DNA of 64,000 bases from Isoetes taiwanensis (GCA_021234155.1 JAJEKV010000062.1:1466602-1530601), one strand, 5' to 3'; positions 20,846-31,514 are shown, counted from the first letter of the stretch. The notes: generated by a model not told the origin, from the letters alone. Numbers and translations: made by a program.

Positions 20846-21194
20846 AGTGTAGTCACGGACCTCGCGGAGAAATTGATGTCGGCGGGATTGTCGCTATTGC
20901 TCGAGAGCGTGGCGCCCTCGGTGGAAGAGCGCTGTGAGGAGATACCGCTGAAAGTCATGAAACCAATGAGGTGTTGCCGTGACCAGAAAGAGTTGAGCAT
21001 CGGGGAAAGGCGCCCGAGACTCCGGTGGAAGGATCATCCGTGTGGATGCGTGAAAGATAATCCGGGACAACATGAGATTTGCCCGGCCTTGTGAACAATT
21101 TCAAAAGGTGCAAATTCTTGCGAAGGAGGACCCAACGAAAGCAATACGGCCCGTGGGCGTGGATTTGTTGATCAAATAAAGAAGTGCACGGTGG

Positions 21195-22787
21195 TCAACA
21201 AAGAATTTGATCCGACCGCCCAAAAGATAGTGACGGAAGCGTTGGACGAAGTAAAATTAAACCCAAGGCTTTCGCCTGCGGGCGAGTAGTTAGTTCGCCA
21301 GAATTGAGTTTCCTATTTGGCGTAGCGGTTTGGTTTGTCAAGCAGCGCATCATATTCTTGAGAAAGAAAGCTCCAATAGCAAAGGCCGAGACATCGACAT
21401 GAACATGAAAGGGCTTGTCCCATTGAGGAGGAACAAGAACAGGGGCCTGAGTAAGCAAAAGCTTCAACTGTTGGAAAGCAAAGATCCGCCGGGAATTCCA
21501 AGCCTAGGTGGATTCATCACTAAAAATGAGTTTATGAATGGGATCTGCAATTGCCGCGAGTCCGGGAATGAAAGTGGAGTAATAATTGACCTTACCCAAA
21601 GAAAGAGCGTGTTTCCTTGATATTGGCCGGTGCTTGAGCCTTGAGCACACAAACTGATTTTGGCGGTGATCCGTGGTGATACCGCTTTGTTGACCACATG
21701 TCCTAATGAGAACACCGAAGTGGCGAAAAGGTGCATTTCTCGGGATTGAGACTAATGCTTGGGACTCATCACATTTCTGAAAGACGAGTTCCAATTTATC
21801 CAAATGGTCAGCCATGGAATGTAGGCAAGAGAAGTCATCTTGAAAAATTTGCAAGAAGGGATTTTCCTTCATAAAATCATGAAAGGCGAGAGCATGATGC
21901 GTTGAAAACGTTGATGGAGAGGTTTGATAATCCAAAAGGAACCACCTTGTAGGCAAAAGTGCCCTACAGGGGTGGTGAAAGTAGTCTTGAGTTGATCAGA
22001 TTCTTTGATTGAGATCTAATTGTAGCTTTAAAACCATCCATGAAGGAGTACATCTCATGTCCAAAGCAACCTCTTCCGAACACCGGTCCGTGAAGGGAAG
22101 TGGAAAATGATCACGCTCCGTGGCTTGATTGAGCTTTCGGTAGTCCACGCAAACGCGGATCTTACCATTGTGTTTGAGTGCAATGACGATGGGGCTCACC
22201 CATTGAGAATGTTTGACCTCATAGATCAAAACTGCGGCAAGGAGTTTGTCAATTTCGCCTTGACGCGATCCGCGGTAATTGGGGTTGAGCCGACATCTTG
22301 TCGTTGCTATCTTTGGGCGTGCATCAGATTTGGTAGGAATGGTGAGTTCCCCCAAGGTTTTGTTGATCCTCCGAAGATCTCTGTAGCTCCAGGCGAAAAT
22401 GTGTTTGAACTTTTTGAAGAGCGTGACGGCCCTGTTACGATAGGGTGTCGGAAGATTTGCAGCAATTCGGACAGGCTGATTGTTGCCTACGTCCACAATC
22501 TCGACGTCAGGTGTCTGAATATGGGGGATAACTTCCGTAACCTGGACGATATGAGCAGGAGGTTGAAGCATAACAGGATGCGTGGCACTCTGCCTGGTGA
22601 AAAAGAGAGGTTGCTGAGTTTCATCAAGCAGAGGTTGCTTCATGACAGCGTGTACATCTACAGGAGCGGCATGAGGTGCAGCATCTGAAAAGTGATCAAC
22701 ACGTTGGATTCGATTGCAAGGAGCCAGGTAAGGGTTAAGCAAAGCGACCCACGTACCTGGTCCCCGATCAAGAGTCATTTCGCCCAA
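21195..22787 (-). pseudogene. Reverse transcriptase and RNase H of the 11-kb element
   Basis: RT runs from about 22,450 (F-A-W-S-Y-R-D-L) through KIRVCVDYRKLN (about 22,150), then shifts frame near 22,010 and 21,960. The catalytic box is FQDDFSC (about 21,839), a Q in place of the usual aromatic or L before D-D. The connection L-G-K-V-N-Y-Y-S-T-F-I-P-G-L-A lies near 21,570. RNase H at 21,467-21,195 shows HVHVDVSAFAIGAF with its first catalytic Asp. At least three frameshifts separate these parts, so no full polyprotein can be made from this copy. Confidence 0.82.
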
Positions 22788-22835
22788 GGATCAAGATATT
22801 TGGGTAGGATGACGAGGCGGACTTCGCAGTGGAGC

Positions 22836-24554
22836 CTAAACTTGATAGATATTCGGGCGCCCCTCGAGAATCGGTGCCGGAGAGAGAGGGTTCAGCATTG
22901 TCGACGGAAATGATTTTGCCTCTGTTTCCAAGTCCATGGTGGCATTGAGGTGACCATCCGTGATGACTAAGCGATCCGTGGCCCAGTAATGGATACTCTT
23001 GGCCTGGCGGAGAAAAGGTCTGCCGACCAACATTTCATAATCACCTGGATCTTCTCCAGCCTTCCAAACACCAAATTCCAAGGGGAATCTGAGATCACCA
23101 ATGTTGATGTGAAGAAGAGGCGTGACGCCTTGAGGTCTCGTGATATGGCCATTTGCCAATTTGATGTCATATGGGGCACGATAGAGTTGTTTGATGCCCA
23201 TTTGTTTGCGGAGTTTATCCGTGATGAGATTGACCGCGCTACCTCCGTCAATTTGAACATGATTGACTTGTTGATTGCCCACCGTGGCATGTACCGTGGG
23301 AGTAGAGGTAGCAACAGCCCCAACCAAAACAGTCGGGAGTGGTAACTGGTCCTTGAGAGCAGGACAGAGTTTCAAAATTGTGGCCAAACTTAAGGGAATT
23401 TTGATTTTGGCTAGCTCCTCTTGGAGTTCCAGAGGCACATGAGAAAAAGGATCTGCTGGATCCACAGGTGCGGGAGTGCGTGGTAAAGAAGCAGCAACTT
23501 CTTTGAGTAGGTCAACCTCGGCAGCTATATTGGGATAGGTCTGAGAGCGGGGAGGGTGAGACGTGGAAGGTGCTTCTTGTCTTTGTTGAGCTCGAGTAGT
23601 GGCATGAACATTAGCCAACGTGCGGCCTTCAGCAGCTTGCATGAGGTTCAGAATGCTTTGGCGAACTTTAGGCATAACATGCGGCATGAGTTTCTCCAAG
23701 TCAGGTGCAAAGTGAACCTTTTTTTCTTCTTCATGAGGAATGGTGTCGACGGCAAAGGCAGGTTGCGTGCCATTAGGAATAATGGTTAAGGGACGTGACG
23801 CCCTGGTCTGGCGTGAAACCAAACCAACCCAATTTGATGGCTGTACTGGAGGATTAAGAGCCTGAAAAATTTCTTCCTGTGCTTGTTGATCCATCTGAGG
23901 TTGATTGGCAGGAGCTGGTTGATAGCGTGATTGCTGAGGCGCGCGAGGTGGCTTCCGAAGAACAGGACGCGGGCCTTGTTTGCCATTAGCAATCCAGAGT
24001 TGGTAAGCCGTGAGGCGGACCGATGTGGTCTGATTTGTGCCAGGAAGCTGCACCTGAACTTGTGGAAGTTGAGGACACGCCGTGGTGGTATGACCCCATT
24101 CTTGACAGTGATAACACTGAAGCTTTGAAGGATCAAAAGGAGGACGTGTGTTGGGTCCCCGTTGTTGCTCCTGTTGCTGATAGAGTTGATTGGGTTGCGC
24201 CTGCAGTGGTGGCTGCTGATATTGCGATTGGTGTTGAGGTGTTGTTTGCACTTGATAAACCATCTTGTTGCGGAAAGGTGTAGGATGAGTGCGAGTGCAC
24301 TCTTCCGTGGCATGATTGCACATGTTGCATCTTTTACAATGAGGCGGGCCATTGGTAGAGTTGCACTCATTCGCCAAGTGGCCTTGATATTTGCAGATAT
24401 GGCACCAGATCTGACTGCGCTGCGGATTGGCGTGTTGAGGTTGAACAGCAGTCTGGGGAACCATGACGGGTGGAATGAAAGGGAGCTCCTGAAGAGCCAC
24501 GCCACGGGAGGAAACATTGACTGAGTGATTGACAAGATCGATAGCCTGCTCCAA
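22836..24554 (-). CDS. Gag C-terminus (three zinc knuckles) and protease
   Basis: An open frame of 572 codons. It has three C-X2-C-X4-H-X4-C knuckles at residues 51-64 (CHICKYQGHLANEC), 73-86 (CKRCNMCNHATEEC) and 147-160 (CYHCQEWGHTTTAC), separated by a glutamine/proline-rich stretch. A retropepsin follows, with the active-site box IDGGSAVNL at residues 435-443; D-G-G-S replaces D-[ST]-G-S, as seen in Tat-type elements. The usual second strand M-L-V-G-R-P-F-L lies near residue 505. Upstream, the frame continues past a TAG at about 24,565 into the capsid end. Nucleocapsid knuckles bind the RNA; the protease cuts the polyprotein. Confidence 0.85.
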   Translation of the reverse strand: MEQAIDLVNHSVNVSSRGVALQELPFIPPVMVPQTAVQPQHANPQRSQIWCHICKYQGHLANECNSTNGPPHCKRCNMCNHATEECTRTHPTPFRNKMVYQVQTTPQHQSQYQQPPLQAQPNQLYQQQEQQRGPNTRPPFDPSKLQCYHCQEWGHTTTACPQLPQVQVQLPGTNQTTSVRLTAYQLWIANGKQGPRPVLRKPPRAPQQSRYQPAPANQPQMDQQAQEEIFQALNPPVQPSNWVGLVSRQTRASRPLTIIPNGTQPAFAVDTIPHEEEKKVHFAPDLEKLMPHVMPKVRQSILNLMQAAEGRTLANVHATTRAQQRQEAPSTSHPPRSQTYPNIAAEVDLLKEVAASLPRTPAPVDPADPFSHVPLELQEELAKIKIPLSLATILKLCPALKDQLPLPTVLVGAVATSTPTVHATVGNQQVNHVQIDGGSAVNLITDKLRKQMGIKQLYRAPYDIKLANGHITRPQGVTPLLHINIGDLRFPLEFGVWKAGEDPGDYEMLVGRPFLRQAKSIHYWATDRLVITDGHLNATMDLETEAKSFPSTMLNPLSPAPILEGRPNIYQV

Positions 24555-24699
24555 AGTCTTCTATGAGTATTCACCATGAGTCGGATAGTGGAGGAAGTCC
24601 TTGGAGAAACCAGACCAAAACGGCTCTGTGTGGGTACTCCTTGAGTTTGCCGAAAGCGTAATGTGAAGACGATCCGCAAAATCCGAGGCGGACTCGTGG

Positions 24700-25597
24700 G
24701 CTCTTGTTGAAGGTCATTGAGTTGCTTGAGATGAAGTTGATCATCATCCGTGGTCCCATAGTGAGAAAGAAAAGCAGTTCTCATTTCTGACCAATCTTGT
24801 TTCCAGTGGCTTTTGTTGGACATGAGCCATTGATGAGGAGAGCCACGCAAGGTGGTGGAAAAGATGTGGAATTTCAGTTGAGGTTGAGCATGACCATTCA
24901 GGACAGCCAGAGCCTCAAATTCTTCCATGTGGGCCTGAGCACTTTGGTCTAAGGGTTTGCCTTTCGTGTTGCCAAAAGTGGGATAAGTCAGTTTAAGGGT
25001 CTGAAAGGTAGAGGTGAAAGTGCTTGGTTGGACAGGAACAGTATAGTGATTATATTGAGGTGGAGTTGGAGGTGGTATGGTGCCTGAAAGACCCTGATGA
25101 AGGGGTTGTTGAGGTGGAGGTACTGGAGGTGCCTGATCGTTGGTTTTGAGGTCTGTAAGATTGTAAACAGGAAGAGCGGTGGGAAATGTAGGAAAGGGAA
25201 AGTCCTGGGGAGGAGCAAAAGAGACATGTGGATATCCTTGCCCACCCGGTGGAGATGATGGTTGTGAAGGCAGAGGCGTATGGCCAGAAGAATGATGGAT
25301 GTAGGCATGTTCGGGGGTATGAAAGTAAGGTTGAGAAGGGTGAGCCTGATAGGGCTCCTGATAGTGATGAGGTGACTGAGGCTGGGAGCAATGTTTGCAC
25401 GCTTGAGGTGGGGAATTTGGACGAGACATGACACGAGGGGTGGGTGGCGCCGACTGAGCCCTAGACCGAATGTGGCCGCCCTCAATGTCATAAGCAGATC
25501 TATACATATCACGAACAACTTCCCGTCACTGATGACGCTCCAAGCGAGACGCCGTCTGGGAAAGAAGTTCTTCAGGTGTGAAGTTTCGGACAGACAT
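24700..25597 (-). pseudogene. gag: Gag N-terminus and capsid domain
   Basis: The likely start is ATG at 25,597 (MSVRNFTPEELL), in frame with the long ORF from 25,507 but separated from it by a TGA at codon 24 (25,526-25,528). Residues about 40-190 form a proline/glutamine/histidine-rich region. The capsid-like core follows (LTYPTFGNTKGKPLD, then H-M-E-E-F-E-A-L, W-L-M-S-N-K-S-H-W). Near 24,710 the frame shifts into that of the zinc-knuckle ORF. The ORF continues to 23,786 in the old frame but that part is out of register. Confidence 0.8.
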
Positions 25598-25627
25598 GGC
25601 GACAGAAGAAAGGAAAAGCGAATCAGA

Positions 25628-25643
25628 CCCGGCAGCGGCGACA
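25628..25643 (-). other. Primer-binding site, tRNA-Asp-like
   Basis: TGTCGCCGCTGCCGGG starts one base after the 5' LTR. It differs at two positions from the TGGCGCCGTTGCCGGG site used by many plant elements. Confidence 0.8.
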
Positions 25644-25644
25644 G

Positions 25645-26234
25645 TGTTTGGGGTCTGGGTTCGGGAACGCCTGCAAGACAGCCCTCTGTGAGGACCCTTG
25701 GATCTAACAGGAGAATCCGGGGGACTATGTCACGCGGGATTTGCAAGAAAAGAACAAGAAGAAAAAAACAGAACAAAGAGAACAATGAGAGGAAAATGAT
25801 AAGCTTCCTTGATATCAATGATGAACATACATGAGCTCTCGCAATCGAGAGAAGACTCAAGAGAGACAAGACTCAAAACTCATCTAAAACTCATGTGCTA
25901 GCTCTACTCATATATATAGTACAATGGCCTTTGGCCCAATATAGACACTCTGACTGATCTCGGTGCCGACTCCTGGAAGGAGGCCTGATTTGCAGGAATG
26001 TTGGCAGTGCCTCTTGAAGTGCCTAGAACCACGCTGACGCTGATGCAGGCGGTGACGGGTCATCACTTGTCGCGGCGCCTCTTGGTAGCAGACCCAGGCT
26101 TTGACTGCGTGGTCTGCTGCTTGGTCTTTTGCTGGGCCTTGGATGACTGACCCGTGCCTGTCTGTGGATCCTTGGACTTGACTTGGTCCGTCGTATGCAT
26201 GAATAGTCCTGTACCAGGAGGCACAGGACTAACA
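25645..26234 (-). repeat. 5' LTR of the 11-kb element
   Basis: 590 bp, partner of 15,125-15,714. The ATGAG target duplication follows at 26,235. Confidence 0.93.
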
Positions 26235-26239
26235 ATGAG

Positions 26240-26690
26240 CTCTTATTCTGGAGTTAAGCGACCTGGTTGCATGGGGGTTGCCCATGGAGGGGGACGTGCA
26301 CCGTCTAAAATACAAATAAAGAATAGAGATAAGCAAGACGTACAACCATAGCTTATAAGTTGCATGCAAGACATTCATTAGAGCGAGAGGATAAGACAAA
26401 ATATATCAAAAAATGATATTAAAGAATGGCATAGAAGTGCCAAATTCCTGGGTACATATTTCTTAATGGTCTAAGGTCATACATCTATAACAAAGAATAT
26501 ATTTAGAAACTAGGTCTTGCATCCTCATCCATCAAAGTAGGAGGCGGCGGCAGTTGGCGGTACCGAAGTAAAGTGACATTGGGGCTAATAGTAAGAGCAA
26601 CCATGGAGGCAATCTTCGGGGAAAATGCCGTGGCCAATGGAGCAGCCACAAGGAGTTTCATGCTCATCCATGGTACGATATCCTGTCTAG
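26240..26690. other. Right flank of the 11-kb element, mostly unrecognised
   Basis: The first 70 bases continue, on the minus strand, the gag-like fragment split by the insertion. The rest is AT-rich DNA with no recognisable gene. Confidence 0.5.
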
Positions 26691-26695
26691 GGTGG

Positions 26696-27025
26696 TCAAA
26701 GCAAGATCTCGACGCACGGGCACATATGTGAGCATGCGAGGCTAGAGTTTCTTATGCCCGGCTTAGGTGGGTAGAGCACGAAGTGCCCACCATGATGCCT
26801 TGGCCTCCAGAGCCAGATCCCTCGAGCAACGAAGAGAACCTGCCCTTGCTTAAAAGCTGAAAGGAAGAAGCGAGTGGTGTGGTTGCCCAAGGCACGAACC
26901 TCAGGAATAACAGAGGTGGCTACCTCCTTGTCGAGGTCTATAGTCACCTCCTCTTCCTTTACTTCTTGCTTTTCTTCCCTCAAATGATCCTTGATGTCAC
27001 AAAGATCTTTCCCTTCTTCATCCAA
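26696..27025 (-). other. Unrecognised ORF, 109 codons
   Basis: An acidic/basic N-terminal half (E-E-K-Q-E-V-K-E-E-E-V-T-I-D-L-D) precedes a hydrophobic, tryptophan-containing half. It may be an exon or gag remnant. It matches no family I know and lies just outside the duplicated block. Confidence 0.25.
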
Positions 27026-27159
27026 TATCTACAAAAGTTCGAAAAACATCTTCTTTAAGCTCCATTTGTGTAAAGAGGCTTTACGGCAGCATAAGATCAT
27101 CCCATAAAGGGCCAATTTACCTCCAGGCTCATGTAAACCTTCAGGGGTTTTTTATATCA

Positions 27160-27880
27160 AGACCACATCATCAACATATAAAAAATATTTGGATAAGAAA
27201 GTTGCCTATCACTGATCCAGCATGTCCTCTGTTTTTTAGCCATTCCTCTAGTTTGTCCATAAAAAGATCGAACAGAGTGGGCGATAGGGGGAGAGCCGTG
27301 TTTAACCCATATCGTGGTGTGGATTTCAGTTGAAATATCAAAAGGGAGCTTTGCTATTACCTCCTCATAGAGCCAGGACACCGCACCTTTCAAAGTGCTT
27401 GGGACTCCTAGATGTTCCATTCCGCCTCCCAGCGCTCTCCTGGAAATGGTATCAAAAGCTTTAGAAAAATCAACGAATGGCAAAAACAATGCTTTCTTTG
27501 GTCCTTAACTTTTTCAAACAGAGTTCTCAAAGTCAAAATGTAATCCAAAGTATTGTATTGCTTACAAAAGCCCCCTGCCCCAATTGCTATTTTTGCATGT
27601 TGTTCTGCCCAATTGCTTATTTTTGCTTCCAGTAATCCTCCCAGCAATTTAGCAAATATACTACCTACCATTATGGTGCGGTAGTTTTGCACATTCGTTC
27701 TACTGCCATTTTTTATGTACATGTATGAACTTACAGATTCACTATGTATGATTGTCAGACCTATTTGTCTCAGCCGAATCGCTATTAAGGTCCTCCCCTT
27801 CCCATTTGAATAGCTCTAAGACAAGCCCATCAATATTATGTGCTTTGGCATTTGCCATTTTTGTTTAGCTGCCTTTTTAA
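27160..27880 (-). pseudogene. Non-LTR reverse transcriptase fragment
   Basis: The minus strand reads as a LINE RT: the entry motif around K-A-H-N-I-D-G-L (27,830), NYRTIMVGSIFAKLL (27,690), G-F-C-K-Q-Y-N-T-L-D-Y-I-L-T-L-R, FVDFSKAFDTISR (27,460), V-K-H-G-S/C-P, and the catalytic box F-L-Y-V-D-D-V-V-L near 27,165-27,190. Several frameshifts separate them. The style, with 'F-V-D-F-x-K-A-F-D' and a T-L-D-(Y/H)-I-L-T-L-R block, differs from the L1-like element at 35.2 kb and recalls LINE groups common in non-flowering plants. Neither an endonuclease nor a 3' end is present. Confidence 0.75.
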
Positions 27881-28486
27881 ATCACTTTATGAAAAAAAAG
27901 AAGGGAATATTAAAACTCTAGGTGTACCATGTCTCTGTTTATAAGCAGAGCATTAAACGAGTTTTAAAGTTATATGAACGATTGGAGGCCCACTCATCCT
28001 TCTAGTTCCGATGTTTTATAACTTCCAAGGGTGTCAAAAGTTTTCCTATTTATGCAATATTTAGTGGCGTTCGACAATGTAATGTCAATACAGTCAGTGT
28101 TGCACTACATGCTTGAATGCTGATGAAATTCAGCTGCACTACAGACATGCCTTAATTGCATCCCAAGATAAATTTCTTTGGAGGTCAATATGTGCTAGGG
28201 AAGCCTGGTTTGAGGGGTTTCCTGCGCAAAATCGGCAGCGGCGCCCCCCGCGAGCCGCTACCGGTTTTCCGCCGAAAACCCCGAAAACCAGGTGGCTCCC
28301 AGCCGTAATACCACCAGTAGGTGGAAGTTTCGTGCTTGCATTTTCTTGTTGCACTTTTGCGGCGATGGCAGAGGTCTGGCTATGGCGCGGTCTGGTTATG
28401 GCGCGGTCTCTATTCGTCGATGCGCTTCACATCTTTTCGAGATTTTTGAGATTCTACTGCTTGGCGCTACCTTATCTCTCTTTAAA
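27881..28486. other. Unrecognised DNA
   Basis: No gene recognised. A GC-rich patch at 28,220-28,430 contains an imperfect direct repeat of TATGGCGCGGTCT (28,380-28,412). An ORF (28,113-28,622) crosses it but runs into the protease fragment in the wrong frame. Confidence 0.4.
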
Positions 28487-29756
28487 GTTTTTCTCTAAAG
28501 TATATGTTTTATATGGATTCACTGTTGGCCAAGTAGATAGTTTGTCATCCTTACAGATACGGGTAGTATGCACAATTTTACTTCACCTAGAATGGCAAAA
28601 ATCTTACAGCTTACTCCTTTGAGATTGAAGCCGCATCTAGTTACGCTAGCTAGTAGGGCAGTTCATCATATCCAAGGCCAACGCATTAATTTGAATATCC
28701 AGTTTCCAGGAGCACCCGTTGCTCTAGGAGCCGAGATTATGAATATCGGTCGGTATGATTTCATGTGGGTATGGAGTTCTTGGCTACTGCAAAAGCAAAC
28801 ATAGATTGTGAAAAGCGGGAAGTTTCCTTTAACACAGCTAATGGAGCTCGTATCACTATAGCAGGTAAACCGATTGTTCCAATTCTGCAGGTGCCGATAC
28901 AAAGTTTTTGCTAAAGCATTCAAGTCTCATTATGTCCCCAGAACACACCATTGCCAACAGATTCAAACTTTCTACTGCCTGGAATAGAGAAACCTCACAG
29001 TCCAAGCATACACGGATGAGTTCATGCATCTACGGCTGTGTGTTCTAGGAATTAACGAATGCAGGGCAGTCGAGAGTTATATTGAGGGGTTATCTCTCAC
29101 ACTCCGGAAGATGGTACGACCCATAGATCCAAAGATAGTAGCAGAGGCCGAAGCTAAGGCCCTTAGCTTGGAGGAAGATAGTCCCAAATACCAGCCACAG
29201 CGTTCCTCTACCTTTGATCAGAACAAAAATTATACACCTTATCGGGGATGCTCTCTGAGCCTAGGACCTCCTCAGCAGCCTATGTACCAGAAGCAAGACA
29301 GGAAAGTCTCCTTCAATGTACCAGATAAGTCCACTAATGCCGCAGGAGCCATGCGAGAGATTCTGCAAGCAATTCCAAAGGAAGCTCGAAAGTAGTTACG
29401 AAGAGACAAAGCCTGTTATTGGTGTTTTTGACCAGGACATCGCATACAAGAATGCCCATATGCTACCCAAGCTGCACAAGCCGCCATTACAGAAGTGGAT
29501 TGGGATGATGTGTTGCATTTGATCCTCCAACCATTGCTGAGGATGAAGCTCCAGACTATATACAAGGTGAGTCCCACATATATGCCGCTATTGAAACAGG
29601 TCACGCTGATATCAATCTTCTGTCATATCCATGGTTGGCCAAGTAGACAGTAGAACTTTTGTCATCCTTATGGATACGGGTAGTACGCACAATTTTGCTT
29701 CACCTAGAATGGCAGAATCTTACAGCTTACTCCTTTGAGATCGAAGCCGCGTCCAG
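28487..29756 (+). pseudogene. Rearranged Ty3/gypsy gag-protease fragments (P1)
   Basis: The order is unusual: protease (28,555-28,800, D-T-G-S-M-H-N-F box), then gag (28,930-29,480), then the protease start again (29,640-29,750). The gag part has the capsid end YIEGLSLTLRKMVRP, the A-E-A-K-A-L helix and a zinc knuckle C-Y-W-C (29,420) whose second half is shifted; the copy at 40,430 keeps CYWCFRPGHRIQKC. The protease is cut by a TRIM LTR at 29,757. Because the same arrangement recurs in P2 and P3, the rearrangement is older than the block duplications. Confidence 0.78.
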
Positions 29757-29898
29757 TGTAACAGACCCATGGGAGACGCTCGAGTAGATCTGGGTGCCGT
29801 GCTCCCGAGACCAACATAAATGTGTAGAAGCAACTATTTATAAACGTCTAGATGGTTTTGCCCAGTTGGCTAAGGGCATGTTGGTTAAGAATATTATA
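29757..29898 (+). repeat. TRIM-family LTR (single)
   Basis: 142 bp, related to the TRIM LTRs at 10.4-10.9 kb, starting TGTAACAGACC. It is followed after two bases by a perfect PBS TGGTATCAGAGCAGG (29,901-29,915). No 3' LTR follows within the next 600 bp, so this is a truncated or larger relative. Confidence 0.82.
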
Positions 29899-29930
29899 TT
29901 TGGTATCAGAGCAGGGCTCGAGTTCGAGTC
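29858..29930 (+). promoter_or_regulatory. tRNA-like A and B box words across LTR end and PBS
   Basis: TTGCCCAGTTGG (29,858-29,869) resembles a Pol III A box at 11 of 12 positions. GTTCGAGTC (29,922-29,930), just past the PBS, resembles a B box. The spacing of about 53 bases is in the tRNA range. Activity is unproved. Confidence 0.35.
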
Positions 29931-29939
29931 TCCGTAGGG

Positions 29940-30420
29940 GCAAGTATGATCTTGATCTAGAGGCCTGTGACAAAGATCTAGAAACTACCCTAAGCATTTC
30001 TTTTAGTTAGAAGGCTCAATGACACAATTTTATGTCTTTGTGAGATACACTACAATAAGGATGTAGACTTCAGTTATGACAACTTACCATCAATTGCCCC
30101 TATGGTGCTATATGCTCTTAAATTACTAGAAAAAATAATTTCCTCAGGAACTATAGCTTTCTCTTGGACGTTTTTAGGACATTATACAGCAATGAATGAT
30201 AGCTTTCTCGTGGACATAGAGCATATACCTTCAAAACATTTTGATCAGATATGGAAACCCTTCCTATTTTCCCATGGCATTGGAAGGATTTCCATATGAA
30301 TTAAATTTTGAATTCTTGGGTGACATGCATATTTATGAGTGTTGCCCTATTAATGGACGGCACCCGTCTTGAAAAGCGTGGTCCATAAAGGAATATTATA
30401 AAGATTAGAAAAAAAAGGGG
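29940..30420. other. Non-coding part of composite block
   Basis: No gene. It contains a separate short palindrome at 30,249-30,298 with GGAAACCCTTCC and GGAAGGATTTCC arms, the same motif as the foldback array that follows. Confidence 0.5.
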
Positions 30421-30690
30421 TGGAAACCCTTCCCATTTTCCGAGGAAACCCTTCTGGTTTTCAAAACGGAAACCCTTCCCCTTTTTCCATGGAAACCCTT
30501 CTAATTTCCATGGAAACCCTTCTTATTTTCCAAACATAGAAATTCATAAGGGTTTCCATGGAAATTAGGAAGGGTTTCTGAAACCCTTCCCGGTTTTAAT
30601 GAAAGCCAGAAGGGTTTCCACGGAAAATGGGAAGGGTTTCCATGGAAATTTGGAAGGGTTTCCACGAAAAATAGGAAGGGTTTCCATGGG
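30421..30690. repeat. Foldback array of GGAAACCCTTCC units
   Basis: About five units of 21-25 bp beginning GGAAACCCTTC are followed, after a short spacer (AAACATAGAAATTCAT), by about five units of the reverse complement AAGGGTTTCC. A transcript could fold into a long imperfect hairpin of roughly 120 bp. Copies lie at 41,414-41,641 and 56,886-57,134. Confidence 0.88.
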
Positions 30691-31514
30691 AGGCCAACCC
30701 AAATCGGGTGTACATAAATCGATAATAAGGGGTTCAAAGGGGATTTAATATGGATATACAAATCACAATTTTTGAAACCAAATTAAAAGAATAGGTCAAG
30801 GTAATATTTACCAACTAAAATGAAGGTGGCTCTACTAATTAAATTGTGATTTAGGCCACATGTACATAAATTCTAACTTCTTTTAATTATTGGCATTCCC
30901 AACATAGAAACCATGTCCACGCTGTTAGAGGGGGTGATATAGTTGAGATGTCGAAATAATCCAGTAATTGAACATTACCTTAACAAGAAAGACTATTAGG
31001 TGTGATTCTGCAGTTTGATGCTGGTAAATGTCGAGACAAGTTAAACATGGCCAAGAATGTCATTGAGGAAAATAACATACCACTCATAAAAATAAAATGC
31101 ACAATAGAATAGAAATGAAAATAAGACGAACAATAAAGGTCAGATTATGAAAAGAAAATCGTCCTCCTGGCAGATCATGACTAGTGGTGGGGATAGAACG
31201 ACATCTAACTATTATTTACGTATACAAAAAATACGCGAGTTTCATATTTAAATATGTGAGTAAAATATGCATATTGAATGGTTAGGATGAGAGTTATCTA
31301 GCATATATAATTGTGATAGAAATATGCTTTCAACATATTCTTGATTGATGCTTTCTCCAAAAAATGGCATGTAGCTTTCTAAGGAAAAAAAGAAGAAAAA
31401 ATGGATTTCGCTTGTGGGCAAAAGTATGCTGGTGGGGTACAAAAGCAGGCATCCAGACACATGCTGACAGCACTTACCGTATGGCCGCTTGTTTAGGGTG
31501 TTACTGGTACTAGC
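30691..31514. other. Non-coding part of composite block
   Basis: AT-rich DNA shared with 41,642-42,483 and 57,135-57,959. I see no gene. Confidence 0.5.

Larger units (their letters stand above)
15125..26234 (-). mobile_element. Complete 11.1-kb Ty3/gypsy element (Tat-like) with extra 3' coding region
   Basis: LTRs of equal length (590 bp) at 15,125-15,714 and 25,645-26,234 differ at about four positions by eye (over 99% identical). The LTRs run TGTTAG..AAACA and the element has a perfect 5-bp target duplication, so the insertion is young. On the minus strand: a PBS at 25,628-25,643 resembling the tRNA-Asp site (TGTCGCCGCTGCCGGG), gag, three zinc knuckles, protease, RT, RNase H, integrase, then about 3.2 kb of extra coding sequence, and a polypurine tract GTTTGGTGGGGGGGAG (15,715-15,730). 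Extra ORFs downstream of integrase are known in Tat-lineage plant elements. Despite its youth the coding region has several frameshifts and stops, so it was probably mobilised in trans, or the sequence has indel errors. Confidence 0.93.

Noticed and set aside
26235-26305. 5S rRNA-like stretch (GGAGTTAAGCG, then CCTGG and a GGGTTGCCCATGG part)
   Set aside because: Only the GTTAAGCG word and loose context agree; box A and the 3' stem are missing, and the DNA is better explained as the continuation of the split gag-like fragment.
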